Origin: DYJE01 sp041660385
GTDB lineage: Bacteria; Desulfobacterota; Desulfobacteria; Desulfobacterales; Desulfolunaceae
Length of the DNA stretch: 64,000 bases
Direction of reading: 5' to 3'
NCBI GenBank assembly: GCA_041660385.1
Contig: JBAZWJ010000002.1
Location: 124,001-188,000, forward strand
The notes under the pieces are model-generated. The model worked only from the letters and a program-made list of their open reading frames with translations, was not told the DNA's origin and ran no database searches. Of the stretch, positions 35,123-42,360 are shown piece by piece. Position 1 is the stretch's first letter; every line of letters begins with the position of its first letter. The translations under genes and the position numbers were made by a program.

Positions 35123-37254
35123 AACAAAATTCCTTCGGGGTTTCTCAAATCCTGTAACCTGTTGTAAAGCTCAATGTCCTCACTGGGTAGAAGAAGCCAG
35201 ATTTTTTTTCCGAGTTTGAGCGCGACATCCTGATAGAATTCGAACTGGCGTTCGAAGTCATCGATTTCAGTGCAGTTGTTGTTCAATGCACCAGGAATAT
35301 TTCCCTGTATGTATCCGGCTGATGAAGCAGCACTCACATAATAATTTCTGGCCAGATTGTAACTTCGTTCGGCAACCTGGAGAGCCCGAACTTGAAGCTG
35401 TTTATTGGAAAGATAAGAATTGGCGATGATTCTGTAGATATCATACCTGTCATCATCCTTATGATTGACCAGTGACCCCAGACGATAGGTGTCGTTTCGG
35501 ATGAAACTTTCCAGTTCTTCCTCGTATTTCATGATTTCACTGATTTTACCTTGTGATGCCAGTTCTTTGAACAACAGATCATAAGCGTTCAGAAGATTTT
35601 CATGGTTAATTCTTTTATTTGTGTCGTTCATGAACGCCGCTTTAAAATCCATCAGGCAGTTTTTTCTCGAATTGGCCAGAGGAAATCGAAGGGTGGAGAT
35701 GTTTTTTTCGTAAAGGCCGAATTGAAGATATTCGAAATAATAGTTGATTTCACCACGGTACCTGAAGAAGATATGGTTGATGCTTGTTGAGTTCTGGTCG
35801 TTTCCAAAGCCCTGGATCGTGCCGAACAGTTTTTCCAGATCCGAAAACACCAGATTGATTTTATCAAGAGCATCAGCGTAGATTGCGTTTATTTTCGTGT
35901 TGAATATCTCATTCCGCTTTTTTATCGGATAGGTATCCCAGGTCCGTGCATATTGCTTGAGTTCTTCGAGGGGTTTTCTGCATCCATAAAGGTTGTAGAA
36001 AGCCCAGCCTGACGGACAGACTTCCAGTTCATCCAGAAGGTCCTTGTATTTTAAACGGTCCTCCACTTTAATTCCGTGTTCCACCTGTTTTGTAAGCCAG
36101 GTTTTTAAAGCGGACATGGCCACAATATCCACTTCACGGTTGTCGAGTTTCAAAGTGTTCAGTGTGTCATTGAAAAGTTTGTCCACATTGAATTGAAGAT
36201 TGTTTCCGCTTGCCGAGCCTCCCTGGCTTGTAAAAAGCATGAGAGGCAGAAGAGCTCTGTGGGCCATGGTCTGGTCTATCCAGGTTTCCCGGATATCATG
36301 GGCGATGACCTGGGCGCTGATGGAAAGGGGAAGGTTGGCCTTGAACCAGGAATAACTGAACAAGGCATTGTGGGTGTCGATGTTTGTAAAATAATTGATA
36401 CTCTGGTTCAGTCCTGCTCTGTCTTCTTTGGTGAAAATTCTTTCGTAGGGTGAGTCGATAACTTTTCCACTCTTGTTTCGAAACTCATCAAGCTCGGCGC
36501 AGACTTTAACCGTTATATCAAAGGTCAGGATGTCTTCTTTCGTAAACGGCGGTTCCGCATCCGGCTTTTTATTCATATGGTCGATGGCTTGGGAAATGCG
36601 TCGTATGAGACCGTCCTGTGCGATGAGTAAATAATAATACAAGGATTTGTAGTAGTATTCTTCGGTGATGAACAGATTACGGCTGGGATAAAAACCGTTT
36701 TCAAAATACCGTTTGAAGCGGGGGCTCTGCTTGTCTTTATGGACGGTGCACATCTCGAAATAGATGAAATTGTATCCGGTGAGGTTCTGCTTGTCGTCGA
36801 AATAAATGTTGCTGAACTCTTTGTTAGGGTCTTCACTGTACTTGTTCAGGGCAGCCTGAGCTTCACGGGCTTTGATCAGGTCAAGTTTACCATCGGCTTG
36901 AATACCGAGATTTTTTTCAAGGATTGAAATAAACGTATTTAATTCCGAATCACTGAGTTTGTCTTTGATGTAAAGCTTGCCCACATCGGAAATCCATGTG
37001 GTTGGAGCAGGTTCATCGGCAGGCGGAGCAAGTCTCAATGGAACCGGTCGTGCAAAATTTTTTTCGGATGTTGTCCGTTGTGGATTTGTTGTTTTGATGG
37101 ATTCGGTTATCGGAGTTTTCCGTTTGGGTTCCTGGGAATCGCTCTTGTCTATCTGAAGTTCATCTCTGGTCAATGGGGTAAGAGCAGATACGAAATCCGG
37201 AACTGACATGATAAGTGACACAATGAATAATACATAAAATAACGGATGCTTCAT
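35119..37254 (-). CDS. Large exported protein of unknown function (envelope operon)
   Basis: This is a 711-residue protein with a signal peptide ('LFYVLFIVSLIMSVPDFVSA'). A Pro/Thr/Lys-rich linker follows (about residues 30-85, with 'RPVPLRLAPPADEPAPTT'), then a long helical region. Late helices look TPR-like ('YRIIANSYLSNKQLQVRALQVAERSYNLA'). No known family was recognised. It starts 12 bp after the TonB-like gene and overlaps the next gene by four bases. The linker-plus-helical layout suits a periplasmic protein spanning toward the outer membrane. Confidence 0.65.
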   Translation of the reverse strand: MKHPLFYVLFIVSLIMSVPDFVSALTPLTRDELQIDKSDSQEPKRKTPITESIKTTNPQRTTSEKNFARPVPLRLAPPADEPAPTTWISDVGKLYIKDKLSDSELNTFISILEKNLGIQADGKLDLIKAREAQAALNKYSEDPNKEFSNIYFDDKQNLTGYNFIYFEMCTVHKDKQSPRFKRYFENGFYPSRNLFITEEYYYKSLYYYLLIAQDGLIRRISQAIDHMNKKPDAEPPFTKEDILTFDITVKVCAELDEFRNKSGKVIDSPYERIFTKEDRAGLNQSINYFTNIDTHNALFSYSWFKANLPLSISAQVIAHDIRETWIDQTMAHRALLPLMLFTSQGGSASGNNLQFNVDKLFNDTLNTLKLDNREVDIVAMSALKTWLTKQVEHGIKVEDRLKYKDLLDELEVCPSGWAFYNLYGCRKPLEELKQYARTWDTYPIKKRNEIFNTKINAIYADALDKINLVFSDLEKLFGTIQGFGNDQNSTSINHIFFRYRGEINYYFEYLQFGLYEKNISTLRFPLANSRKNCLMDFKAAFMNDTNKRINHENLLNAYDLLFKELASQGKISEIMKYEEELESFIRNDTYRLGSLVNHKDDDRYDIYRIIANSYLSNKQLQVRALQVAERSYNLARNYYVSAASSAGYIQGNIPGALNNNCTEIDDFERQFEFYQDVALKLGKKIWLLLPSEDIELYNRLQDLRNPEGILL

Positions 37255-37266
37255 ACTGCAATACCT

Positions 37267-38427
37267 CTATCTAATCGTTCGTTCAAGAGCGGAAACAACC
37301 TCGAAAGGCGCATCTGCCGGAGTGAAATCAATAGTGACTTTTTTTGAGTCTGAATCTTGTTCAATGGTCAGCTTGCAGGTGTAGCCTTTGACTTTATAGA
37401 TGTACGGACTGTTCGCGGCGCTGAGCTTCCGCGCTTTTTTCATGATGTCCTGTTTTAACACTTTAACCCTGTCTGAACTTCCGAGTGCTTTACTGTTGAT
37501 AACCAGTTCCTCAACAACCGTTTCGCTGCTGCGCGATGGTGTAAGATTCTTAATAGGTTCAGAAACAGGTGATGCAGGGATGCTACGTTTTGGAATTGCT
37601 GCCACAGGTGGTAATGAAGACACACCTGACGATGAACTGTTGCTTTTTACCGGAGGTCTGTAACCTTGATACTGGGTCAACTCGGGCTTCGGACCTTTAC
37701 TCGCAGGAATGGAACTCACGGGAGGAGCAGCCATACGTTCACCTGACGGACTGACCGTCACATTTCTTTTTATTTCTGGCATGGCATTGAAAGATGACCC
37801 ACTGGGCAAAGCGCGAGGAGCAGGAGCAGGGGCGGCAACGGGAATAGAGCTGGCTTTAGGGCTTATCGATGGAACAAATTTGTTGGAAATAGGGATGTTT
37901 CGAGGTTGAATCTCTCGTGCCACAAGGGGTTTGGCTATCATTTCTTTTGGAATGATAGACTTCTCAGCTATGGCTTTGGGTAATGGGTGTGCAGGATCAA
38001 TGACCTTGGTTTCAATCCGATTTTCCAGGGGTTTCAATGCGTCGATCTTCTTTTTCGGAATTGGTTTATCCATGGGTTTGGGTTCTTCAATTTTCTCCGG
38101 CAGCATTTTTTCCAATTCGATCTTTTTAGGCTCGATGGATTTCTTTGCGGCGTTTTTTAAAACTTTGAGCAAAGGAAGGCTCTTTGGAACTGTGGGCTCA
38201 GGAACCCTTTCACTGTGAGGAAGAATCACAGTGGTCCGAGTTCTTTTATAAAGGTTCTTGTCGAGAAGCGTATGATTTATAATGAATATAACGGTGATGG
38301 AGACAAGAAAAATCAATAGGGATGGGTTGATAATCCATTCTTTCCTCGGGGTTCTTGAATAAACCCTGGGCATGATAATTTTGAATGAACCACGTCCGTA
38401 TTGCTTTAAATCAATGGGAGCCGTCAT
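37267..38427 (-). CDS. TonB/TolA-like Pro/Lys-rich inner-membrane protein
   Basis: This is a 386-residue protein. A short cytoplasmic N terminus (1-32) is followed by a single membrane segment (about 33-52, 'PSLLIFLVSITVIFIINHTL') and a long Pro/Lys/Ser-rich periplasmic stretch with runs such as 'KKIELEKMLPEKIEEPKPMD' and 'APAPAPRALPSG'. A small C-terminal domain follows (about 320-386, 'YIYKVKGYTCKLTIEQD', 'APFEVVSALERTIR') that could be a compact alpha/beta fold like TolA or TonB C-terminal domains. It lies directly after ExbD-like and ExbB-like genes (two-base gap). Inference: the energy-transmitting shaft of a TonB/Tol-type complex. Sequence similarity to TonB itself is not claimed. Confidence 0.72.
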   Translation of the reverse strand: MTAPIDLKQYGRGSFKIIMPRVYSRTPRKEWIINPSLLIFLVSITVIFIINHTLLDKNLYKRTRTTVILPHSERVPEPTVPKSLPLLKVLKNAAKKSIEPKKIELEKMLPEKIEEPKPMDKPIPKKKIDALKPLENRIETKVIDPAHPLPKAIAEKSIIPKEMIAKPLVAREIQPRNIPISNKFVPSISPKASSIPVAAPAPAPRALPSGSSFNAMPEIKRNVTVSPSGERMAAPPVSSIPASKGPKPELTQYQGYRPPVKSNSSSSGVSSLPPVAAIPKRSIPASPVSEPIKNLTPSRSSETVVEELVINSKALGSSDRVKVLKQDIMKKARKLSAANSPYIYKVKGYTCKLTIEQDSDSKKVTIDFTPADAPFEVVSALERTIR

Positions 38428-38429
38428 TA

Positions 38430-38891
38430 TTACTTCAAACCGCTTGCGTGTTGAATGGTTATTCGGTTCGCATCTTCATAAACACTTTCAATGATCGACA
38501 TGGCCATAAGGGTGTCTTTGCTCAGAGAAAAGATGTCAGGGACGAGTATGGGCCTCTGGCTCCCGTCCTGTTTGATCTGTGTCAGACGATTGCTGAGATC
38601 CTGTGATGAAAGCAGCGTTTTATCTATGGTTTCTTTTGTCCCTTGAATATAAACGATCTGATAAGGGTTTGTTTCAGGTATGGTGGGTTTTAAAACCCTG
38701 ATCTGATAGGATTGATATCCTTGCTCAATGGGGGAGACCTGGCTGGTCTTGACCACTTTGGGGACGGTCATTTCACCGATGTTCACAGGTTTCTTGCCCA
38801 CAGTGGACGTCTGGGTAAAGGCGATGAGAAGGAGAAACGCCAGATCCGCAAAGGAAAACAACCATATTCGTGAATCTTCGCCTATTTTCAT
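38430..38891 (-). CDS. ExbD/TolR-like protein
   Basis: This is a 153-residue protein. It has a short cytoplasmic N terminus and one membrane helix 'IWLFSFADLAFLLLIAFTQT', in which D16 matches the proton-carrying Asp of ExbD, TolR and MotB. A periplasmic domain of about 115 residues follows, ending 'IIESVYEDANRITIQ', as in ExbD/TolR C-terminal domains. It sits between ExbB-like (50-bp gap) and TonB-like (2-bp gap) genes. Inference: stator subunit that turns proton flow into motion of the TonB-like partner. Confidence 0.75.
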   Translation of the reverse strand: MKIGEDSRIWLFSFADLAFLLLIAFTQTSTVGKKPVNIGEMTVPKVVKTSQVSPIEQGYQSYQIRVLKPTIPETNPYQIVYIQGTKETIDKTLLSSQDLSNRLTQIKQDGSQRPILVPDIFSLSKDTLMAMSIIESVYEDANRITIQHASGLK

Positions 38892-38941
38892 GTAAGTCCG
38901 TTTCCTGTTCTTATTATTTCAACACAATCAAAACATTTGGT

Positions 38942-39523
38942 TTAAAACAATTGGGACGCCATGCTCAGTGCCTTGTCAATGCGGGCCTCGGACAAGGCGA
39001 TCAGATTTTTTTTCACCACCTCGAAAACGATGTACGACGCCATGGTGATCAGTGTGGTGAATAGTGCAACGCCTAAGCCCTGGGTGTTCAAGGCGCTGTT
39101 GGGATCTTCATTGGCAAGAAAGATCATGATCATACCAAATACGGTTCCGAAAAGTCCTGTGGGAGGAAGAATGTTGGTGATCATGGTGATTCGATTGATG
39201 TATTTATGGTGAAATACGTTTTCGATAAGTTGAAACGTGGCGTCTGCAAGAAACGTTTTGGGATAATTGTTGCCCTCATGCTGAACATGGGCCGAATAGT
39301 AGGTTTTCGCGGTAAGAACCATGAGCGGATCATCCGTCGTGCTTTCCTTTTTCGTTTCCGACCGTATAATTTCGAAGCTGACAGATCTGATGTGTCTGTA
39401 TGCCTGAAAACACATCCATGTGGCTTGGGCAAAAAGAATAGCAACCCCTGTAAACACACAGCCGTGAATCATAGTCTTGATGAGATCAGGGTACATTCTG
39501 AAAATATAAACCAAAAAATCCAT
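38942..39523 (-). CDS. ExbB/TolQ/MotA-family proton channel protein
   Basis: This is a 193-residue protein with three membrane segments (about 18-38, 110-137, 148-172). The second and third carry the family motifs 'LPPTGLFGTVFGMIMIF' and 'QGLGVALFTTLITMASYIV', matching the ExbB/TolQ core 'PLLGLLGTVxGMIxxF' and 'GIxxALxTTxxG'. A cytoplasmic loop of about 70 residues lies between segments one and two. It is the first gene of the operon and would form the proton channel with the ExbD-like protein. Confidence 0.8.
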   Translation of the reverse strand: MDFLVYIFRMYPDLIKTMIHGCVFTGVAILFAQATWMCFQAYRHIRSVSFEIIRSETKKESTTDDPLMVLTAKTYYSAHVQHEGNNYPKTFLADATFQLIENVFHHKYINRITMITNILPPTGLFGTVFGMIMIFLANEDPNSALNTQGLGVALFTTLITMASYIVFEVVKKNLIALSEARIDKALSMASQLF

Positions 39524-39640
39524 GCACTTACCTTTTTAATAAATTGATTTGACTTTTTATCGAGTTTGAAACGAAACATCATTGCTTATTTAGCAAGGGT
39601 TTCAATCGGATGACCGTATTGTCGAGTTATGACCTAATCC

Positions 39641-39667
39641 ATTATGTCGAACTTCTCTCGATGTCAA
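39641..39667 (-). promoter_or_regulatory. Candidate promoter of the ExbB-like operon
   Basis: Read on the minus strand, a perfect TTGACA (39662-39667) is followed by CATAAT (39641-39646), with a 15-bp spacer that is two bases short of optimal. It lies about 120 bp upstream of the ExbB-like start. The -35 match is good; the short spacer lowers confidence. Confidence 0.4.
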
Positions 39668-39792
39668 TAGTATTTTTGCTGAAAAGCTTTGGAAATACGG
39701 ACGTATTCACAGATTTTGAGGAGGATTATTCCTTATCATGATCTCTGAACACTGATTTCGGAAAAAGCGGAATAACGAATTTGTTTATTATT

Positions 39793-40524
39793 TTACAAAT
39801 GATGGTTTTGGGCAGGCTGGACTGTTGAAACCTTTCTCGCCGGTATTGTTGAAAGCTTGCAGGCATCACTTTTTTTGCCAAGAAACCAGGCATAAAAAGT
39901 GAAACGGCCATCATGGCTCAAGGTCAGCACAATATTTGAAAGTTTTTTATGGATTGTCACCAGAGGGGCGTCCTGATGGGAGGGTTTGATGATGGATATA
40001 TGGTGAAGTGGATTATCTGTATAATCAGCAATGGAAAGCCTGGCTTTGTCACGGATGAAACGGGACTGTGCTGATGTTGTCACACCGTATTCAACGTTAT
40101 TAACGTCCAGTCTGTGCACACCCATGACAAGAACGGATGCTGTCGGGACATGATGTGAAAGACACAGACAGCAGACTTTTTCCCTGTCATGATAACTGAA
40201 CACCGTAAGTTTCCGGGTCGGAGTCCTTACAATGCCTGTCCTTACAATGCCTGTCATGACATTCAGGTTGGAAGAATGGCACCATGTTATTTCATAATTT
40301 TTCGGAGCAATCGAAATAAAAGGGTCGTGACGGGCTAATGCCTTGTAAGCCGATTCCTTCGCGGCCCAGAAACTCCAGAGAAGGGTGTCAGGATCATGGG
40401 ATTTTGAGAATATCTCCTGTTCATTGTCAGAAAGAATTTTTCCAACGAAACGATGGTCCCGGCTTTTATCTCTGGCGTATTCCGAACCCAGATCCACCAC
40501 ATCATTTCCGATGTAAACACTCAT
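39793..40524 (-). CDS. 4'-phosphopantetheinyl transferase superfamily protein
   Basis: About 243 residues, using the ATG at 40524 (a TTG at 40542 would add six). The two family motifs are present: 'IGNDVVDL' (G6-N7-D8, metal-binding Asp) and 'WSFWAAKESAYKALAR' (WxxKESxxK, residues 53-61). The enzyme attaches phosphopantetheine from CoA to the active Ser of carrier proteins. The ACP at 41960-42220 and the megasynthase carriers are plausible targets. It overlaps the upstream acyltransferase gene by 23 bp. A 15-bp perfect tandem duplication at 40226-40255 adds 'GIVRT' twice in the middle of the protein without breaking the frame. Confidence 0.85.
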   Translation of the reverse strand: MSVYIGNDVVDLGSEYARDKSRDHRFVGKILSDNEQEIFSKSHDPDTLLWSFWAAKESAYKALARHDPFISIAPKNYEITWCHSSNLNVMTGIVRTGIVRTPTRKLTVFSYHDREKVCCLCLSHHVPTASVLVMGVHRLDVNNVEYGVTTSAQSRFIRDKARLSIADYTDNPLHHISIIKPSHQDAPLVTIHKKLSNIVLTLSHDGRFTFYAWFLGKKSDACKLSTIPARKVSTVQPAQNHHL

Positions 40525-41242
40525 ACTTTTTTTCCATTTCAATCAGAGTGTGGATGATTTGTTTCGCACAGTCCCGCTGGGCACGGAGCCCATTTCCAAC
40601 TGGTTCTGGTATAAAGGATCTGACCGACATGAAGAAATCCTGGCCTGTTTCGGGGAAATTACTGAAGGTTTTCTGCCTGGCACCCCGGAGGTAAACGCAC
40701 AGGACCCGGCAGTCCGGGATGCTTAAAAAAAGCCGACCCGCCCCGTATGAGAATTCATGGGGATCGATTATTCCGGTTCGAGACCGTGTGCCTTCTGGAA
40801 AAATCAGAAGGCTTTCTTTTTTGCTGAGAAGATACACACATTTGGAAAGGCTTGTGCTCACCTGTGACCTTTCGCCGCCCCTCACCACCGGAACGCATTT
40901 GAAAACAAAGGTCAGCATGCTCATAAACAGATTCCGGTTGAAATTCGTTTTTTCCGGTATGTTCCAGGGCAGCGTTCTGAACCGGATCATGTACATGTAA
41001 AACGGGGCAAGGGCATAGGCGATGATCAGGGAATCAATGAGGGTCAGGTGGTTGGCGCAGATCAGCCAGGGGCCGGGATGTTTCCGGTATAGTTGTCTGA
41101 CTGTGTTTCGGATCTCTTTAAGATTTCTGATTCTGTACCTTAAACACAACACGATGAGGTAAACGAGGGGAGCCGCGAAAAAAATTACGCAGCGTCCCAG
41201 CGCGTATTGAAAGTTGACCTGGGCTTTTAAGGAATTGTTCAT
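40502..41242 (-). CDS. 1-acylglycerol-3-phosphate O-acyltransferase-like (PlsC family)
   Basis: This is a 246-residue protein with an N-terminal membrane segment (about 14-34). The acyltransferase blocks are 'ICANHLTLIDSLIIAYA' (NHx4D) and 'LLIFPEGTRSRTG' (FPEGTRS). The family moves an acyl chain from acyl-ACP or acyl-CoA to a hydroxyl acceptor, usually lysophosphatidate. It lies downstream of the fatty-acid cassette on the same strand, with about 700 bp of repeats in between, and overlaps the phosphopantetheinyl transferase gene. Inference: it may use the cassette's acyl-ACP product. Confidence 0.82.
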   Translation of the reverse strand: MNNSLKAQVNFQYALGRCVIFFAAPLVYLIVLCLRYRIRNLKEIRNTVRQLYRKHPGPWLICANHLTLIDSLIIAYALAPFYMYMIRFRTLPWNIPEKTNFNRNLFMSMLTFVFKCVPVVRGGERSQVSTSLSKCVYLLSKKESLLIFPEGTRSRTGIIDPHEFSYGAGRLFLSIPDCRVLCVYLRGARQKTFSNFPETGQDFFMSVRSFIPEPVGNGLRAQRDCAKQIIHTLIEMEKKYECLHRK

Positions 41243-41403
41243 GGTCCTGGTGGTTCCTGAAAATGTTTTTTTTTATTAAAATTGAGCCGGAGCCGCAATG
41301 CTGTTGGCTTAAGAGATTTTCAAATAATGAACGAAAAATGAACGTCCAACATCCAACGTCGAACGCTCAATGAAATAGTCGCCTGATGGCTATGCACAAT
41401 GTA

Positions 41404-41427
41404 GGGGCGGGTTCCAAACCCGTCCCC
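41404..41427. repeat. Extragenic palindrome of the GGGGCAGGTT family (variant)
   Basis: GGGGCGGGTT-CCA-AACCCGTCCCC, an inverted repeat with one bulged base, preceded by GTA. It is related to the units at 27979 and 41507. Confidence 0.7.
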
Positions 41428-41506
41428 GATAAACCAACGGCCCCAGTAGAAAGTCGGAGGCGTATGAAGGTTTGAGTGATCGGAACAGAATATGGCTGTA
41501 CAGCAT

Positions 41507-41540
41507 GGGCAGGTTTAGAACCTGCCCCTACACCTGTAGG
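41507..41540. repeat. Double palindrome
   Basis: GGGCAGGTT-TAG-AACCTGCCC (41507-41527) runs directly into CCCTACA-CC-TGTAGGG (41525-41540). The first is a close relative of the unit at 27979. The second is formed by the usual CTAC tail and its complement. Confidence 0.65.
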
Positions 41541-41603
41541 GCGGACTACTTGGTTATATGTCGAAACCCCGACTTTTTACGCCACCATCAACAACCCTCG
41601 TGG

Positions 41604-41856
41604 CCCTCGTTTCGGGGATTCTCCCCGGAATGCGCCCCACGGAGACTCCGCCTCCAACGTCGCACATCACGGTCTGTTTTTTATTTGCTACACACTTCCA
41701 TTTCTTAATAAACCGACAGATTTTCCTAATCATACAGGGTGTTCAAACTGTATAGAATTGTTTCTTTATTATTCGTATTTGGAGTGCTTCGATTTCTCCA
41801 TTTTTGGAGGCGGAGCCTCCGGTTAAGCATTCCGGGGAGAATCCCCGGAACGAGGG
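41604..41856. mobile_element. MITE-like element with terminal inverted repeats, copy 1
   Basis: About 251 bp. The left end begins CCTCGTTTCGGGGATTCTCC, and the complement of the right end begins CCTCGTTCCGGGGATTCTCC; they agree over 28 bp with one mismatch. A looser match continues to about 52 bp, including CTCCGCCTCCA in both arms. Each arm contains an inner GGGGATTCTCCCC hairpin. The AT-rich middle has no transposase. A second copy of the same length lies inverted at 51107-51357. No clear target-site duplication was found. Homology with copy 2 continues about 75 bp past the right end, to about 41930. Confidence 0.75.
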
Positions 41857-41959
41857 GCTATTGCGCGATGCGATTGGCCTCGCGGTATTTTATTTTTTGC
41901 TTTCAAAAAAATATGCGATTGCATTGAATCGGAACCGATCCGAACCCGGCAAAGACCGG

Positions 41960-42220
41960 TCAGGCTGCTGCACCTTCCGTTTTTTTCAAGATTACGGTCA
42001 TGAGCTGGCCGATGGTTTTGATGCTGTCCACATCGTCATCACCGATTTCGATGTCGAACACATCCTCGAACACAATAACGATATCCACGAGCCGGGCTGA
42101 GTTGATTTTGAGATCCTGGATCAGTCGGGTGTCTGCTGTGGCACTTTCGAGAAGGGCCAGGTCTTTGACATAAGGTGTGATGGTCTTGATGATGGTTCCA
42201 AACAATTCTTTGTCGTTCAT
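41960..42220 (-). CDS. Acyl carrier protein
   Basis: This is an 86-residue acidic four-helix protein. The phosphopantetheine site is S41 in 'DLKINSARLVDIVIVFED', a variant of the usual 'DSL' motif in which Asp before Ser is replaced by Asn. Such carrier proteins hold growing acyl chains as thioesters. It is the last gene of the minus-strand fatty-acid cassette; AAGGAG lies nine bases before the start. The phosphopantetheinyl transferase at 39793-40524 is the obvious partner. Confidence 0.85.
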   Translation of the reverse strand: MNDKELFGTIIKTITPYVKDLALLESATADTRLIQDLKINSARLVDIVIVFEDVFDIEIGDDDVDSIKTIGQLMTVILKKTEGAAA

Positions 42221-42360
42221 GGTTATGATCTCCTTAGGTTTAAGTTTTTTTTGTAAAAATTCGAGTGGGTTTGATTGGTTACGCTATACTCCACCCATCC
42301 TGCGTGCTGTCCCGTTTGCAGGAGGGGTGAGGGTGAAGCTTCGCGCAACCCATCAGACGT

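Larger units (their letters stand above)
41243..41959. other. Repeat-rich intergenic region
   Basis: About 715 bp between the acyltransferase and ACP genes with no gene I can support. It holds two GGGG(C/A)..type palindromes (41404-41427 and 41507-41540) and a ~251-bp element with terminal inverted repeats (41604-41856) plus a ~75-bp tail also found at the second copy. The short open frames here follow from the repeated DNA. Confidence 0.7.

Noticed and set aside
31805..39523. Envelope operon considered as a Zorya defence system, standard Tol-Pal or AglRQS gliding motor
   Set aside because: No ZorC/D/E-like nuclease or helicase, no TolB or Pal, and only one ExbD-type protein. The exported proteins show no match to Glt components that I can recognise.
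41739..41927. Short frames repeated near 41.7 kb and 51.2 kb with similar translations
   Set aside because: The similarity is explained by the two copies of the same non-coding repeat. The frames do not share starts, lengths or ribosome-binding sites.
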